A stretch of 23,335 nucleotides of DNA from an uncultured Collinsella sp. (GCA_902474645.1 CABRWN010000012.1:1-23335), one strand, 5' to 3'; positions 1 to 7,911 are shown, counted from the first letter of the stretch. Notes: generated from the letters alone by a model not told the origin. Numbers and translations: made by a program.

Positions 1-934
1 ACAGGAACAGCCAGTCCTGGTCCTCGCCGTCGACATCGACCTTCACCTTGACGGTGCAGGCGTTGATCTCCTCGGACTCATCGATATCGGTCATAACGCC
101 GGTCTTCTTAAGATACTTGGCGCCGATGGTGCCCATGTCCATGAGGCAGACGGGCTTGGCGTCGCGGCCGAGTTCGTGGCGCATCTCCATGTAGCGGCCG
201 AAGGCCTGCTGCACCACGGCGTCGTCGATCGTCACGTCATCCAGGACGGTGCCGAAGGTGGTGTGGCGGCAGTGGTCGGACCAATAGGTGTCGATCACAC
301 GGATCTCGGTGATGGTGGGGTCGCGGTCCTCATCGCGGAAGTACTGCTGGCAGAAGGCGATGTCCGCCTCGTCCATGGCAAGGCCGCGCTCGGAAATAAA
401 GGCGGCAAGGCCGGTCTCGTCGAGCTCGCGGAAACCGTCGAGCACCTCGACGGGCTGGGGCTCGGGGGTCTCCATGTACAGCGTCTCGGGCAGGTCGAGC
501 GAGGCGATGCGCGCCTCGACGGGGTTCACCACGTAGTGCTTGATGGCATCGATGGCGGCCTCGTCCAGAGTGCCCGAGATCATATAGACCTTGGCGGAGC
601 GCACGGCGGGGCGCTCGCCCTGGCTGATGAGCTGCGCGCACTCGCTGGCGGAGTCGGCGCGCTGGTCAAACTGGCCAGGCAGGAATTCGACGGCAAAGAC
701 GGCGCCATCGCTTGCGGGGAGCTCGTCGTAGGTCACATCGACCTGGGGCTCGCTAAAGACGGTCGGCACGCAGGAGCGGAAAAGCTCCTCGTCGATGCCC
801 TCGACGTCGTAGCGGTTGATGATCCTCAGGGCCTCGATGCCCTTGATGCCGAGAATTTCGGTCAGCTCGCCCTTGAGCTGCTGAGCCTCGACGTCGAACC
901 CGGGTTTCTTCTCCACGTAGATACGAGAGACCAT
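1..934 (-). CDS. purL: Phosphoribosylformylglycinamidine synthase, N-terminal part (cut by window edge)
   Basis: FGAM synthase converts FGAR to FGAM with glutamine and ATP in purine synthesis, in the cytoplasm. The reverse-strand frame is open from the ATG at 934 to the window edge (311 codons) and has no stop, so the rest of the gene lies outside. The protein starts MVSRIYVEKKPGF and carries the family motif WSDHCRHTTF at residues 218-227. That wording (SDHCRH, not SEHCRH) together with the long N-terminal region fits the large single-chain clostridial-type PurL, usually about 1,250 residues; this subtype call rests on family knowledge. The start is supported by AGGAAGG about a dozen bases upstream. 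The gene diverges from the antiporter gene; the 184 bases between them hold both promoters, and I could not assign the purL promoter securely. The function is confident, the subtype moderately so. Confidence 0.92.
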   Translation of the reverse strand, partial: MVSRIYVEKKPGFDVEAQQLKGELTEILGIKGIEALRIINRYDVEGIDEELFRSCVPTVFSEPQVDVTYDELPASDGAVFAVEFLPGQFDQRADSASECAQLISQGERPAVRSAKVYMISGTLDEAAIDAIKHYVVNPVEARIASLDLPETLYMETPEPQPVEVLDGFRELDETGLAAFISERGLAMDEADIAFCQQYFRDEDRDPTITEIRVIDTYWSDHCRHTTFGTVLDDVTIDDAVVQQAFGRYMEMRHELGRDAKPVCLMDMGTIGAKYLKKTGVMTDIDESEEINACTVKVKVDVDGEDQDWLFL

Positions 935-1082
935 TGGTTCCTGCCTTCCTGATCGGTTGGGCGTACGGTACGGTATGCGGCAGCGGTCGGTTTGCGGGGT
1001 CTGCCCTGCGGTCGCCTTGAGCCACATGTTTGTAAACCTCACTATGATACGACAGCTCGCGGCGCGTTGAGGACGGCGAGGG

Positions 1083-1091
1083 TGCTACAGT
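1083..1091 (+). promoter_or_regulatory. Candidate extended -10 promoter of the antiporter gene
   Basis: TGCTACAGT is an extended -10 element (TGnTACAGT) ending 27 bases before the antiporter ATG. A TTGAGG hexamer at 1067-1072 lies only 13 bases upstream, too close for a standard -35, so the extended -10 probably carries the activity. Similar -10 words occur before other genes in this window (TACAAT at 20243, TGGTAAAAT at 19014). The call rests on motif and position only. Confidence 0.4.
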
Positions 1092-1118
1092 GGGGCTCAA
1101 ACAAGAGAAAGGCATCAC

Positions 1119-2681
1119 ATGGCATTCGTTTCGCTCGCCATCATCGCATCCGTGGCCTTTGCAAGCCCCTTCATCGCCTCGGCAATTCCTGGAAAACCCG
1201 TTCCCGAGACGGTCTTTTTGCTCGTGCTCGGCGCGGTGCTGGGACCCCATATGCTCGGCGTCATCCATGTAGATGCTGAGGTCTCGCTTGTGTCCGAGCT
1301 GGGCCTGGCCTTTTTGTTCCTGCTTGCCGGCTTTGAGATCGACCCCAAGAGCATCACGGGCGTCGAGGGGCGCTACGGCTTGGCGACGTGGGTCGTCACG
1401 TTTGGTATCGCCTGGCTTGCCGTGCGCTTTACCCCGTGGTTCTCGGTTAGTCATTTCGACGGTATCGCCGTGACGCTTGCCCTCACTTCGACGGCGCTCG
1501 GCACGCTCGTGCCCATCATGCGTGAGCGCTCGCTCACTGGCACGCGTGTGGGCGACTCGATTCTCGCGTATGGCACCTGGGGCGAGCTCGGCCCTGTGCT
1601 CGCCATGTCGGTGCTGCTGTCTGCCCGCACTGGCATCCAAACGCTCGTAATCCTTGGCTTGTTTGCGGTGGTTTGCGTGTCGCTGGCCGTGGTCCCAAGT
1701 CGCTCCAAGCGCGTCGGCAGCCGCTTCTTTGCGTTTGTCGAGGAACGCGCCGATACCACGTCGCAGACCTTCGTGCGCCTGACGGTGCTCATCCTGGTCA
1801 CGCTCGTGGCGTTCTCGGCCGTCTTTGATCTCGACATCGTGTTGGGTTCTTTTGCCGCCGGCTTTGTCTTGCGCTACATCATCCCCGAGGGCAACCATAC
1901 GCTCGAGACCAAGCTCGACGGCCTGGCCTACGGCTTTTTGATTCCGGTGTTCTTTACCGTATCGGGCGCAAAGATCGACCTGACGGCCGTGGCGTCGCGC
2001 CCGGGTCTGCTCGTGGGCTTTATCGTGGCGTTGCTGATTATTCGTGCCGTGCCCATTCTTATTTCTATGAGCATTTGTCCTGCGACGCGCGATGTGTCGG
2101 CGTATGGTCGCATTACCGTGGCCCTGTACTGCACCACGGCGCTGCCGATCATCGTTGCCGTTACGAGCGTTGCCGTCAACGCGGGCGCGCTGTCGCAAGA
2201 CATCGCGTCGGTTATGGTTGCCGCCGGCGCCATCACGGTGTTCTTGATGCCGCTGCTCGCGCAGCTCTTCTATCGCGTGGTGGATGCTGCGCCGGTTGCC
2301 GCCGTGGCAGAGGTTGCCGAGCATCCATCCGATGCGCTCGACATCCTGCGCGCCCACCACGACCTAGCGAGCTTGCTCGCGCGCGAGCATGAGCTGCTGA
2401 CTTCGCATGGCCATGGTCGCGTATTCGAGGGCCTGCCTACGCTCGATACGATTGCCGAGCGTCTTTCCGCCGAGGCGGCGAGCGGCCATATCGATGCCCG
2501 TATTGTGGACGCGGCACATCTTCTTGCCGATAAGACCTATGGAGACGAGGTCGACCCGTCCGAGTTGACTCCGCGCGAGCGTCGCCGCCTGGAGCGCGCC
2601 AAGCTCGCCGTGCGCGAATACCGCCGCCGCATGCTGGAGCTCTATGCAAGAGAAGAAGCCGAGGACGACGACGGCAAGTAG
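1119..2681 (+). CDS. Cation:proton antiporter, CPA2/Kef-type membrane protein
   Basis: Predicted inner-membrane exchanger of Na+ or K+ for protons, used in pH and ion balance. The first 400 or so residues are a series of hydrophobic segments with family-like stretches: GLAFLFLLAGFEID near residue 68, GSFAAGFVLRYIIPEG near residue 247, and FFTVSGAKIDL near residue 278, which resembles the FFxxxGxxxDL stretch of Kef/CPA2 proteins. The last 110 or so residues form a soluble tail rich in Arg, Glu and Asp, ending EEAEDDDGK, with no recognisable RCK/TrkA-N nucleotide-binding domain. The start is the ATG preceded by AGAAAGG. At 520 residues it is within the family range. It stands alone, divergent from purL and convergent with hom. 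The transported ion cannot be told from the sequence. Confidence 0.85.
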   Translation: MAFVSLAIIASVAFASPFIASAIPGKPVPETVFLLVLGAVLGPHMLGVIHVDAEVSLVSELGLAFLFLLAGFEIDPKSITGVEGRYGLATWVVTFGIAWLAVRFTPWFSVSHFDGIAVTLALTSTALGTLVPIMRERSLTGTRVGDSILAYGTWGELGPVLAMSVLLSARTGIQTLVILGLFAVVCVSLAVVPSRSKRVGSRFFAFVEERADTTSQTFVRLTVLILVTLVAFSAVFDLDIVLGSFAAGFVLRYIIPEGNHTLETKLDGLAYGFLIPVFFTVSGAKIDLTAVASRPGLLVGFIVALLIIRAVPILISMSICPATRDVSAYGRITVALYCTTALPIIVAVTSVAVNAGALSQDIASVMVAAGAITVFLMPLLAQLFYRVVDAAPVAAVAEVAEHPSDALDILRAHHDLASLLAREHELLTSHGHGRVFEGLPTLDTIAERLSAEAASGHIDARIVDAAHLLADKTYGDEVDPSELTPRERRRLERAKLAVREYRRRMLELYAREEAEDDDGK

Positions 2682-2719
2682 CAAGGAATGTCGGGATACG
2701 GGTTCCGTCCAAATAATAG

Positions 2720-2760
2720 AAGGCGCGCTGCCTGCAGTTGATGCAGACGGCGCGCCTTTT
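2720..2760 (+). terminator. Rho-independent terminator between convergent antiporter and hom genes
   Basis: The arms AAGGCGCGC (2720-2728) and GCGCGCCTT (2750-2758) pair perfectly. An inner CTGCA/TGCAG stem closes a GTTGA loop, and the + strand runs into TTTT. On the - strand the hairpin is followed by a weaker, broken T-rich stretch, so it probably also serves hom. Confidence 0.85.
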
Positions 2761-2793
2761 GCGTTGAGCTTCGTTGAGGTTCGAAGTAGTGGA

Positions 2794-4137
2794 CTAGTTG
2801 GCCATGACGCCTTCGGTCCAAGCCTCAACGTCCTCGATGCGCAGGACGTTGGCGACCTCGGCCACGCAGTCGACGCTGGCAAGCTCGGCGGCGGCAGCCT
2901 GGACGTCCTTCTCGAGCGCGCGGTGCGTCAGGAAGATGACCGAGCAGGCATCGCTGACGCCCGACTTGCCGTCCTCGACCTGGTTGATGAGCGAGATCGA
3001 GATGTTGTGCTTGGCAAAGATGTCGACCGTCTCGGACAGGGCGCCCACGCGGTCGGCGACCTTCAGGCGCACATAGTACTTGGTCTGGAGCTCGTCCATA
3101 GGCTTAAAGGCGAGATTGTGACCATAGGGCTCAATCTCGGGCAGCGGAGCCACGCCGCGGCTGATCTGCTCGGAGAGCGACAGGATATCGCCCACGACGG
3201 CGCTTGCGGTGGGGAAGGAGCCTGCGCCGGCACCGTAGAACATGGTCTCGCCCACGGCGTCACCCACCACGTAGACGGCGTTCATGGCGCCGTTGACCTT
3301 GGCGAGCATATGGTCTGCCGGGATGAGCGTGGGATGCACGCGGACGTCGACGCCGGCGTCGGTGTTGCGTGCGATGCCCAGCAGCTTGATGGTGTAGCCG
3401 AGCTCGCGGGCCTGGGCAATGTCCTCGGCGCCGATGGTACGGATACCCTGCTGGTACACATCGTCGGTGGTAACGCGGGTGCCAAAACCGATGGAGGCGA
3501 GAATTGCCGTCTTGCTGGCGGCGTCGAAGCCGTCGACGTCGGCGGACGGGTCGGCCTCGGCATAGCCCTTTGCCTGGGCGTCGGCGAGCACGTCAGCGTA
3601 ATCGGCGCCCTCGGCGTCCATGCGCGACAGGATGTAGTTGGTGGTGCCGTTGAGAATGCCGGCGATGGTCAGGATCTTGTTGCCCACCAGGTCGTGCTCG
3701 AGCGTGCTGACAATGGGGATGCCACCGCCGCAGCTGGCCTCGCACTTAATCTGCACGCCGCACGCGCGCGCCTTCTCGGCGAGCGTCTCGACATGACGGC
3801 CCAGCAGGGCCTTGTTGGCAGAGACGACGTGCTTGCCGTTTTCGAAGGCGGTGGTGAAGATTTCGGTCGCGGGGTGCTCGCCGCCGATGAGCTCGACGAC
3901 GATATCGACGGCGGGGTCGGTGACGACGTCGTGCCAGTCGCTCGTAAAGGCCTCGCGCTCAATACCGGCAGCTTCGGCCTGCTCCCAGGCAAGCGCGCAG
4001 GCACGGGTCAGCTTAAGGTCGATGCCGTAGGCTGCAAGGTACTCATCGTGGTGGCTCTTGATCAGACGGGCCACGCCGCCGCCGACGGTTCCCAGACCAA
4101 TCAGACCGACGTTCACGGTGCGCAGGGGTTCGCTCAT
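2794..4137 (-). CDS. hom: Homoserine dehydrogenase with C-terminal ACT domain
   Basis: NAD(P)-dependent enzyme that reduces aspartate semialdehyde to homoserine, the branch point towards threonine and methionine, in the cytoplasm. The Rossmann motif GLGTVGGG is at residues 14-21. SANKALL near residue 106 and GILNGTTNYIL near residue 167 are family motifs, and the signature ADPSADVDGFDAASKTAIL lies near residue 195. The last 80 or so residues (KYYVRLKVADRVGALSETVDIF and onwards) form an ACT domain, which in this family usually binds threonine for feedback inhibition. At 447 residues it has the usual length of the ACT-containing Gram-positive type. The ATG is preceded by AAGGAG at a good distance. 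It stands alone, with no thrB or thrC beside it. Confidence 0.96.
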   Translation of the reverse strand: MSEPLRTVNVGLIGLGTVGGGVARLIKSHHDEYLAAYGIDLKLTRACALAWEQAEAAGIEREAFTSDWHDVVTDPAVDIVVELIGGEHPATEIFTTAFENGKHVVSANKALLGRHVETLAEKARACGVQIKCEASCGGGIPIVSTLEHDLVGNKILTIAGILNGTTNYILSRMDAEGADYADVLADAQAKGYAEADPSADVDGFDAASKTAILASIGFGTRVTTDDVYQQGIRTIGAEDIAQARELGYTIKLLGIARNTDAGVDVRVHPTLIPADHMLAKVNGAMNAVYVVGDAVGETMFYGAGAGSFPTASAVVGDILSLSEQISRGVAPLPEIEPYGHNLAFKPMDELQTKYYVRLKVADRVGALSETVDIFAKHNISISLINQVEDGKSGVSDACSVIFLTHRALEKDVQAAAAELASVDCVAEVANVLRIEDVEAWTEGVMAN

Positions 4138-4191
4138 AGATAGCTCCTTCGTGCATCTTATGGATGGATTAACCGCTTAAAGGTTGAGTGC

Positions 4192-4197
4192 ATTCTA
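4192..4197 (-). promoter_or_regulatory. hom: Candidate -10 element for hom
   Basis: Read on the - strand the bases are TAGAAT, one mismatch from TATAAT, 54 bases upstream of the hom start. There is no convincing -35 hexamer at 16-18 bases. This is a motif match only. Confidence 0.3.
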
Positions 4198-4236
4198 GCG
4201 TGAACCGAGGGCGCGTGCTCGCCAGGCAACAGGAGT

Positions 4237-4356
4237 CGCACAAAACGGCACCCCCGAAACGCTGCGGAAACATTGGAAACATGCTCGCTACATACGACCT
4301 ACAGCCTATGTGATTCAGGACGGCAAGTACATCGCTGCCTAGGTGCGCACAAAACG
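4237..4356. repeat. 11-bp direct repeat flanking a livJ-like remnant
   Basis: CGCACAAAACG occurs at 4237-4247 and again, identically, at 4346-4356. The 98 bases between them include the LivJ-like C-terminal fragment. This could be the footprint of an insertion or deletion event, or chance. No terminal inverted repeats or transposase remains were seen. Confidence 0.55.
4295..4342 (+). pseudogene. Remnant of the 3' end of a second LivJ-like substrate-binding protein gene
   Basis: One frame reads RPTAYVIQDGKYIAA followed by a stop (TAG 4340-4342). The intact LivJ just downstream ends DPTVYVITDGKYVQA and a stop, so 10 of 15 residues match at the same distance from the stop codon. Upstream of 4295 the similarity ends abruptly in this frame and no start or body of the gene is present. 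I infer that a tandem livJ paralogue was largely deleted and only its last 15 codons remain. Because the match is short, chance cannot be fully excluded. Confidence 0.55.
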
Positions 4357-4489
4357 CGACCGGTGAGGCTGTTTTAATCAAGGCAGGGACGCTTGTAACA
4401 GAACGGAAACAATACTTTCACACAATAAAGTGGCATTACTGCATAAACCGACAGGAATACGCAGAATTATGGATAAATGGGCAAAACAA

Positions 4490-4520
4490 AAGAAAAGTTG
4501 AAATAATCGCCACTTTTCTT
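4490..4520. promoter_or_regulatory. Inverted repeat in the liv operon control region (operator candidate)
   Basis: AAGAAAAGT (4490-4498) and ACTTTTCTT (4512-4520) form a perfect 9-bp inverted repeat with a 13-base spacer, in an AT-rich stretch (about 4380-4545) unlike its surroundings. It overlaps TTGAAA (4498-4503) and lies just upstream of TACTAT (4533-4538), so it sits where -35 and -10 elements would be expected. It could be a repressor site or a weak hairpin with a broken T tract. No regulator can be named. Confidence 0.45.
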
Positions 4521-4546
4521 AACTAAAGCGTCTACTATTTTGCGAA

Positions 4547-4592
4547 CGCCGAACACGGCGAAGGATGGCCTGTCGGGTAACCGAAACCCGAC
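4547..4592 (+). promoter_or_regulatory. Two consecutive hairpins in the livJ 5' leader
   Basis: Hairpin 1 pairs CGCCG (4547-4551) with CGGCG (4556-4560) around a 4-base loop. Hairpin 2 pairs GTCGGGT (4572-4578) with ACCCGAC (4586-4592) perfectly around a 7-base loop. The ribosome binding site AGGAG (4603-4607) follows 10 bases after hairpin 2. There is no T tract, so this is not an intrinsic terminator. Possible roles are mRNA stabilisation or translational control; no known riboswitch was recognised. Confidence 0.45.
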
Positions 4593-4613
4593 GAGATTTG
4601 AGAGGAGAGCCGC

Positions 4614-5801
4614 ATGTCGAGCCTCACCGGTAAGTCATTGAACCCTGTTATGAATCGCAGGAGCGTTATCGCGAGCGCAGCAGGTCTGGGGGCGATGTCC
4701 ATTCTAGCTGGCTGCTCCTCCAACGGCGGCGACAGCGGTTCCGCTTCGAGCGACGCTTCGTTTAAGATCGGCACCATCGGCCCGCTGACCGGCGCCAACG
4801 CGTCCTACGGCAAGTCCGTTACACAGGCTGTCGAGCTTGGCTGCAAGGATTTCTCGACTAAGGAGCTGCCGCTTGTCAGCAAGGCCGAGGACGACCAGGC
4901 CGACGGCGAGAAGGCCGTCAACGCCTTCAACACCCTGCTCGACTGGGGCATGCAGGCCCTTGTCGGTCCGACCACCACGGGTGCGTCGGTCGCCGTTGCT
5001 GCTGAGTGCGGTAACGACCCCGAGACGTTCATGATTACCCCGTCCGCGTCCTCCGAGGACGTTACCAAGGGCAAGGATTGCGTCTTCCAGGTTTGCTTCA
5101 CCGACCCCAACCAGGGTGTCAACGCTGCCAAGTTCCTGGCGCAGAAGTATGCGGACGAGAAGTTCGTGCTGTTCTATAACTCCGGCGACGCCTATTCTTC
5201 GGGCATCGCAGATTCCTTTAAGGCCCAGGCCGCTGAGTCCAAGCTCGAGATTGTTGACGAGGAGACCTTTAAGGACGACTCCGCCACGAGCTTTACCAAC
5301 CAGCTGACCAAGGCCAAGCAGGCTGGCGCCACCATGATCTTTGCGCCGATCTACTACACACCGGCGTCCGTCCTGCTCAAGAACGCCAAGGACATGGGCT
5401 ACGACGTCAAGATGATGGGCTGCGACGGCATGGACGGTATCCTGGGCGTTGAGGGCTTCGATACCTCTCTTGCCGAGGGTCTGCTGCTCATGACCCCGTT
5501 CTCCGCCGACGACGAGAAGAACGCCGACTTCGTCAACGCTTACAAAGATAAGTACGGCGATACCCCCGACCAGTTTGCCGCCGACGCCTACGACGGCGTG
5601 CATGCTGTGGTCGAGGCTCTCAAGGAGGCCGGCCTGGGTGTCGACGCCGACCCCACCGAGGTTGCCGAGAAGCTTCCCGAAGCTATGCGCAACATTACTG
5701 TTGACGGCCTGACTGGCAAGCTCTCCTGGAACGACAAAGGCCAGGTCCAGAAGGACCCGACGGTGTACGTCATTACCGACGGCAAGTACGTACAGGCCTA
5801 A
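4614..5801 (+). CDS. livJ: Branched-chain amino acid ABC transporter substrate-binding lipoprotein
   Basis: Extracytoplasmic receptor of a HAAT-family (LivJ/LivK-type) importer, predicted to capture leucine, isoleucine, valine or a related amino acid. The signal peptide has a twin-arginine start (NRRSVIAS, residues 14-21), a hydrophobic core and the lipobox LAGC at 31-34, so Cys34 should be lipidated. The RR pair may allow Tat export, but this is not certain. A Ser/Gly linker follows, then the periplasmic-binding-protein type I fold from FKIGTIGPLTGANASYG onwards, with YNSGDAYSSG typical of the hinge region. The length of 395 residues is normal. The start at 4614 has AGGAG six bases upstream; an internal ATG at 4650 would still keep the signal peptide. 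It is first in the liv operon. Substrate specificity cannot be read from sequence. Confidence 0.93.
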   Translation: MSSLTGKSLNPVMNRRSVIASAAGLGAMSILAGCSSNGGDSGSASSDASFKIGTIGPLTGANASYGKSVTQAVELGCKDFSTKELPLVSKAEDDQADGEKAVNAFNTLLDWGMQALVGPTTTGASVAVAAECGNDPETFMITPSASSEDVTKGKDCVFQVCFTDPNQGVNAAKFLAQKYADEKFVLFYNSGDAYSSGIADSFKAQAAESKLEIVDEETFKDDSATSFTNQLTKAKQAGATMIFAPIYYTPASVLLKNAKDMGYDVKMMGCDGMDGILGVEGFDTSLAEGLLLMTPFSADDEKNADFVNAYKDKYGDTPDQFAADAYDGVHAVVEALKEAGLGVDADPTEVAEKLPEAMRNITVDGLTGKLSWNDKGQVQKDPTVYVITDGKYVQA

Positions 5802-5832
5802 TAGGCCGCCTTACATAGAGCGGTTTTGATCC

Positions 5833-5864
5833 CAAGCAGGGGAGGTTTTGGCCTTCCCTGCTTG
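5833..5864 (+). promoter_or_regulatory. Strong intercistronic hairpin between livJ and livH
   Basis: CAAGCAGGGGAGG (5833-5845) pairs with CCTTCCCTGCTTG (5852-5864) over 13 base pairs, one of them G-U, around a TTTTGG loop. No T tract follows, so it is not a normal terminator. In binding-protein transporter operons such hairpins can protect the upstream message and raise receptor levels over permease levels; applying that here is inference. Confidence 0.6.
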
Positions 5865-5874
5865 CTTGGTATCT

Positions 5875-5894
5875 AGGGACAATGTAACGTCCCT
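5875..5894 (+). repeat. Small hairpin upstream of livH
   Basis: AGGGAC (5875-5880) and GTCCCT (5889-5894) pair perfectly around 8 bases. It directly follows the larger hairpin and ends 46 bases before the livH start. Confidence 0.4.
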
Positions 5895-5940
5895 GTTTCA
5901 TACATTAACTGGAAACCTATTCGAAAGGGGGATGTGGAAC

Positions 5941-6822
5941 ATGACGGTCTTTATCCAATACCTGGTCAACGGCCTGTCCATGGGCAGCGTCTACGCCATC
6001 ATCGCGTTGGGTTACACCATGGTCTACGGTATCGCCAAGATGCTGAACTTCGCTCACGGCGACGTCATCATGGTCGGTGCCTATGTCTCGTTCTGTGCCA
6101 CGTCGTATCTCGGCCTTCCGGGCTGGGCATCTGTAGTTCTTTCTTGTGTGGCCTGCACGGTTCTCGGTGTTCTCATTGAGGGTCTGGCATACAAGCCGCT
6201 GCGCCAAGCAGGCCCTCTGGCCGTTCTGATCACGGCCATCGGCGTGTCTTACTTCCTGCAGAACGCCGCGCAGCTTCTGTGGGGCGCCACGCCCAAGAAC
6301 TTCACTTCGCTCGTCACCTTCCAGGTGCCGGAGTTCTTGGCCAAGTTCAACGTGAGCGCCGTCTCGCTCGTCACCATCGTCGCCTGCCTGGTTATCATGG
6401 CCGGTTTGATGTTCTTTACAGGTAAGACCAAGATGGGCAAGGCCATGCGCGCCGTGTCCGAGGACAAGGCCGCCGCTCAGCTCATGGGCATCAACGTCAA
6501 CCGCACCATCTCGATGACGTTCGCCATCGGCTCTGCCCTTGCCGCCATCGCCGGCGTGCTGCTGTGCTCCTACTCGCCGGTGCTGCAGCCCACGACGGGT
6601 GCCATGCCTGGCATCAAGGCCTTCGACGCCGCTGTCTTCGGTGGCATCGGCTCCATCCCCGGCGCTTTTGTCGGTGGCATTCTCATCGGCATCATCGAAG
6701 CGATGGCGCAGGCCTACATTTCCACGAGCCTTGCCAACTCCATCGTCTTTGGTGTTCTGATCATCGTCCTGCTCGTCAAGCCTGCCGGCCTCTTGGGCAA
6801 GTACGTCCCCGAGAAGGTGTAG
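5941..6822 (+). CDS. livH: Branched-chain amino acid ABC transporter permease LivH
   Basis: One of two membrane subunits of the liv importer. The 293 residues are almost all hydrophobic segments. The family stretches MVYGIAKMLNFAHGDVIMVGAY near residue 23 and FGGIGSIPGAFVGGILIG near residue 236 are clear; GKAMRAVSEDKAAAQLMGIN near residue 165 is the cytoplasmic loop that contacts the ATPases. The frame is open from 5848, but ATG 5941 is preferred because AAAGGGGG (5924-5931) lies 9 bases upstream and the protein then begins MTVFIQYLVNGLSMGSVYAI, as usual for LivH. ATG 5932 in the same frame would directly abut the G tract. It follows livJ after a 139-base gap containing hairpins, and livM begins right at its stop. 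Confidence 0.95.
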   Translation: MTVFIQYLVNGLSMGSVYAIIALGYTMVYGIAKMLNFAHGDVIMVGAYVSFCATSYLGLPGWASVVLSCVACTVLGVLIEGLAYKPLRQAGPLAVLITAIGVSYFLQNAAQLLWGATPKNFTSLVTFQVPEFLAKFNVSAVSLVTIVACLVIMAGLMFFTGKTKMGKAMRAVSEDKAAAQLMGINVNRTISMTFAIGSALAAIAGVLLCSYSPVLQPTTGAMPGIKAFDAAVFGGIGSIPGAFVGGILIGIIEAMAQAYISTSLANSIVFGVLIIVLLVKPAGLLGKYVPEKV

Positions 6823-7911
6823 GTGAGCGTTATGAAGTTTCTTAAAGACAAGCAGACGCGTCACGACTTTGTTACGTATGCCATGTGCATCGTGGCATTT
6901 GCCATCGTGTTCTTGATGCAGTCTAACCACATGATTCCGCGCATGATCGCCGGTCAGCTGGTTCCCATCACGGCCTATATCGTCATGGCCATTTCCCTCA
7001 ACCTCGTCGTCGGCATCGCGGGCGACTTGTCGCTGGGCCACGCGGGCTTTATGAGCGTCGGTGCCTATACGGGAATCGTCACCGCGGTCGCCCTCGAGAG
7101 CGCCGTTCCCTCCGACCCGGTGCGCCTGATCATCAGCATCGTGGTCGGCGCTATCGCTGCCGCCATCCTGGGCTTCTTGATCGGCATTCCGGTCCTGCGC
7201 CTGAGCGGCGACTATCTGGCCATCGTGACCCTGGCTTTTGGCGAGATCATCAAAGAGATCGTCACCTGCCTTATCGTGGGCGTCGACTCCCGCGGCCTGC
7301 ATGTGATCTTTAACATCACGGGTAACTCCACGATCGACGACCTGCACCTGCTCGAGGACGGCACCGCCATCATCAAGGGCGCGCAGGGCGCGTCGGGCGT
7401 GTCGACCTATTCGACCTTCCTCGCCGGCGCCATCTTGGTCATGGTTGCACTCGTGATCGTGCTCAACCTGGTTCGCAGCCGTACCGGCCGTGCCATTATG
7501 GCTGTGCGCGATAACAAGATCGCTGCCGAGTCCGTGGGCATCTCCGTCACTCAGTACCGCATGATCGCCTTCGTGGTTTCCGCTGCCCTCGCCGGTGCTG
7601 CCGGAGCCCTCTTCGGCGGTAACTTCTCGCAGCTCTCCGCCACCAAGTTCGACTTCAACACATCCATCCTCATCCTGGTGTTTGTGGTCCTTGGCGGTCT
7701 GGGCAATATGCGCGGCTCCGTCATCGCGGCGGCGTTGCTCACGGTGCTTCCCGAGCTGCTCCGTCAGTTCTCGGACTACCGCATGCTCATCTACGCTATC
7801 GTGCTGATCCTGGTCATGATCTTTACCAACAACCCGCAGCTCAAGGCGTTCTTCGCACGCATTAAGGACCGCTTTGCTTCCAAGAAGGAGGTGGCAGCCG
7901 ATGCCCAGTAA
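6823..7911 (+). CDS. livM: Branched-chain amino acid ABC transporter permease LivM
   Basis: Second membrane subunit of the liv importer, 362 residues with about ten hydrophobic segments. Family stretches are GDLSLGHAGFMSVGAYTG near residue 67, LRLSGDYLAIVTLAFGEIIKE near residue 126, AIMAVRDNKIAAESVGI near residue 225 and LGGLGNMRGSVIAAALL near residue 289. It has an N-terminal cytoplasmic extension of about 15 residues. GTG 6823 directly follows the livH stop, with GAGAAGG five bases upstream. ATG 6832 (MKFLKDK) with AGGTGA upstream is an equally good start and shortens the protein by three residues. Its 3' end overlaps livG by 11 bases, a sign of translational coupling. Confidence 0.95.
   Translation: MSVMKFLKDKQTRHDFVTYAMCIVAFAIVFLMQSNHMIPRMIAGQLVPITAYIVMAISLNLVVGIAGDLSLGHAGFMSVGAYTGIVTAVALESAVPSDPVRLIISIVVGAIAAAILGFLIGIPVLRLSGDYLAIVTLAFGEIIKEIVTCLIVGVDSRGLHVIFNITGNSTIDDLHLLEDGTAIIKGAQGASGVSTYSTFLAGAILVMVALVIVLNLVRSRTGRAIMAVRDNKIAAESVGISVTQYRMIAFVVSAALAGAAGALFGGNFSQLSATKFDFNTSILILVFVVLGGLGNMRGSVIAAALLTVLPELLRQFSDYRMLIYAIVLILVMIFTNNPQLKAFFARIKDRFASKKEVAADAQ

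Noticed and set aside
176..952. Forward open frame of 258 codons opposite purL
   Set aside because: Product is Gly/Val/Ala/Asp/His-rich without motifs; purL on the other strand is certain.
753..2360. Long reverse-strand open frame (535 codons) opposite the antiporter
   Set aside because: It is rich in Arg, His, Gln and Asp with no domain, and mirrors the codon bias of the antiporter gene. It also overlaps the true purL start.
2644..4143. Forward open frame of 499 codons opposite hom
   Set aside because: hom has all family motifs and a good ribosome binding site; the forward frame shows none and is a shadow.
4169..4381. Small reverse-strand frame in the hom-liv intergenic region
   Set aside because: No good ribosome binding site and no recognisable sequence; it runs over the candidate hom promoter and the livJ remnant.
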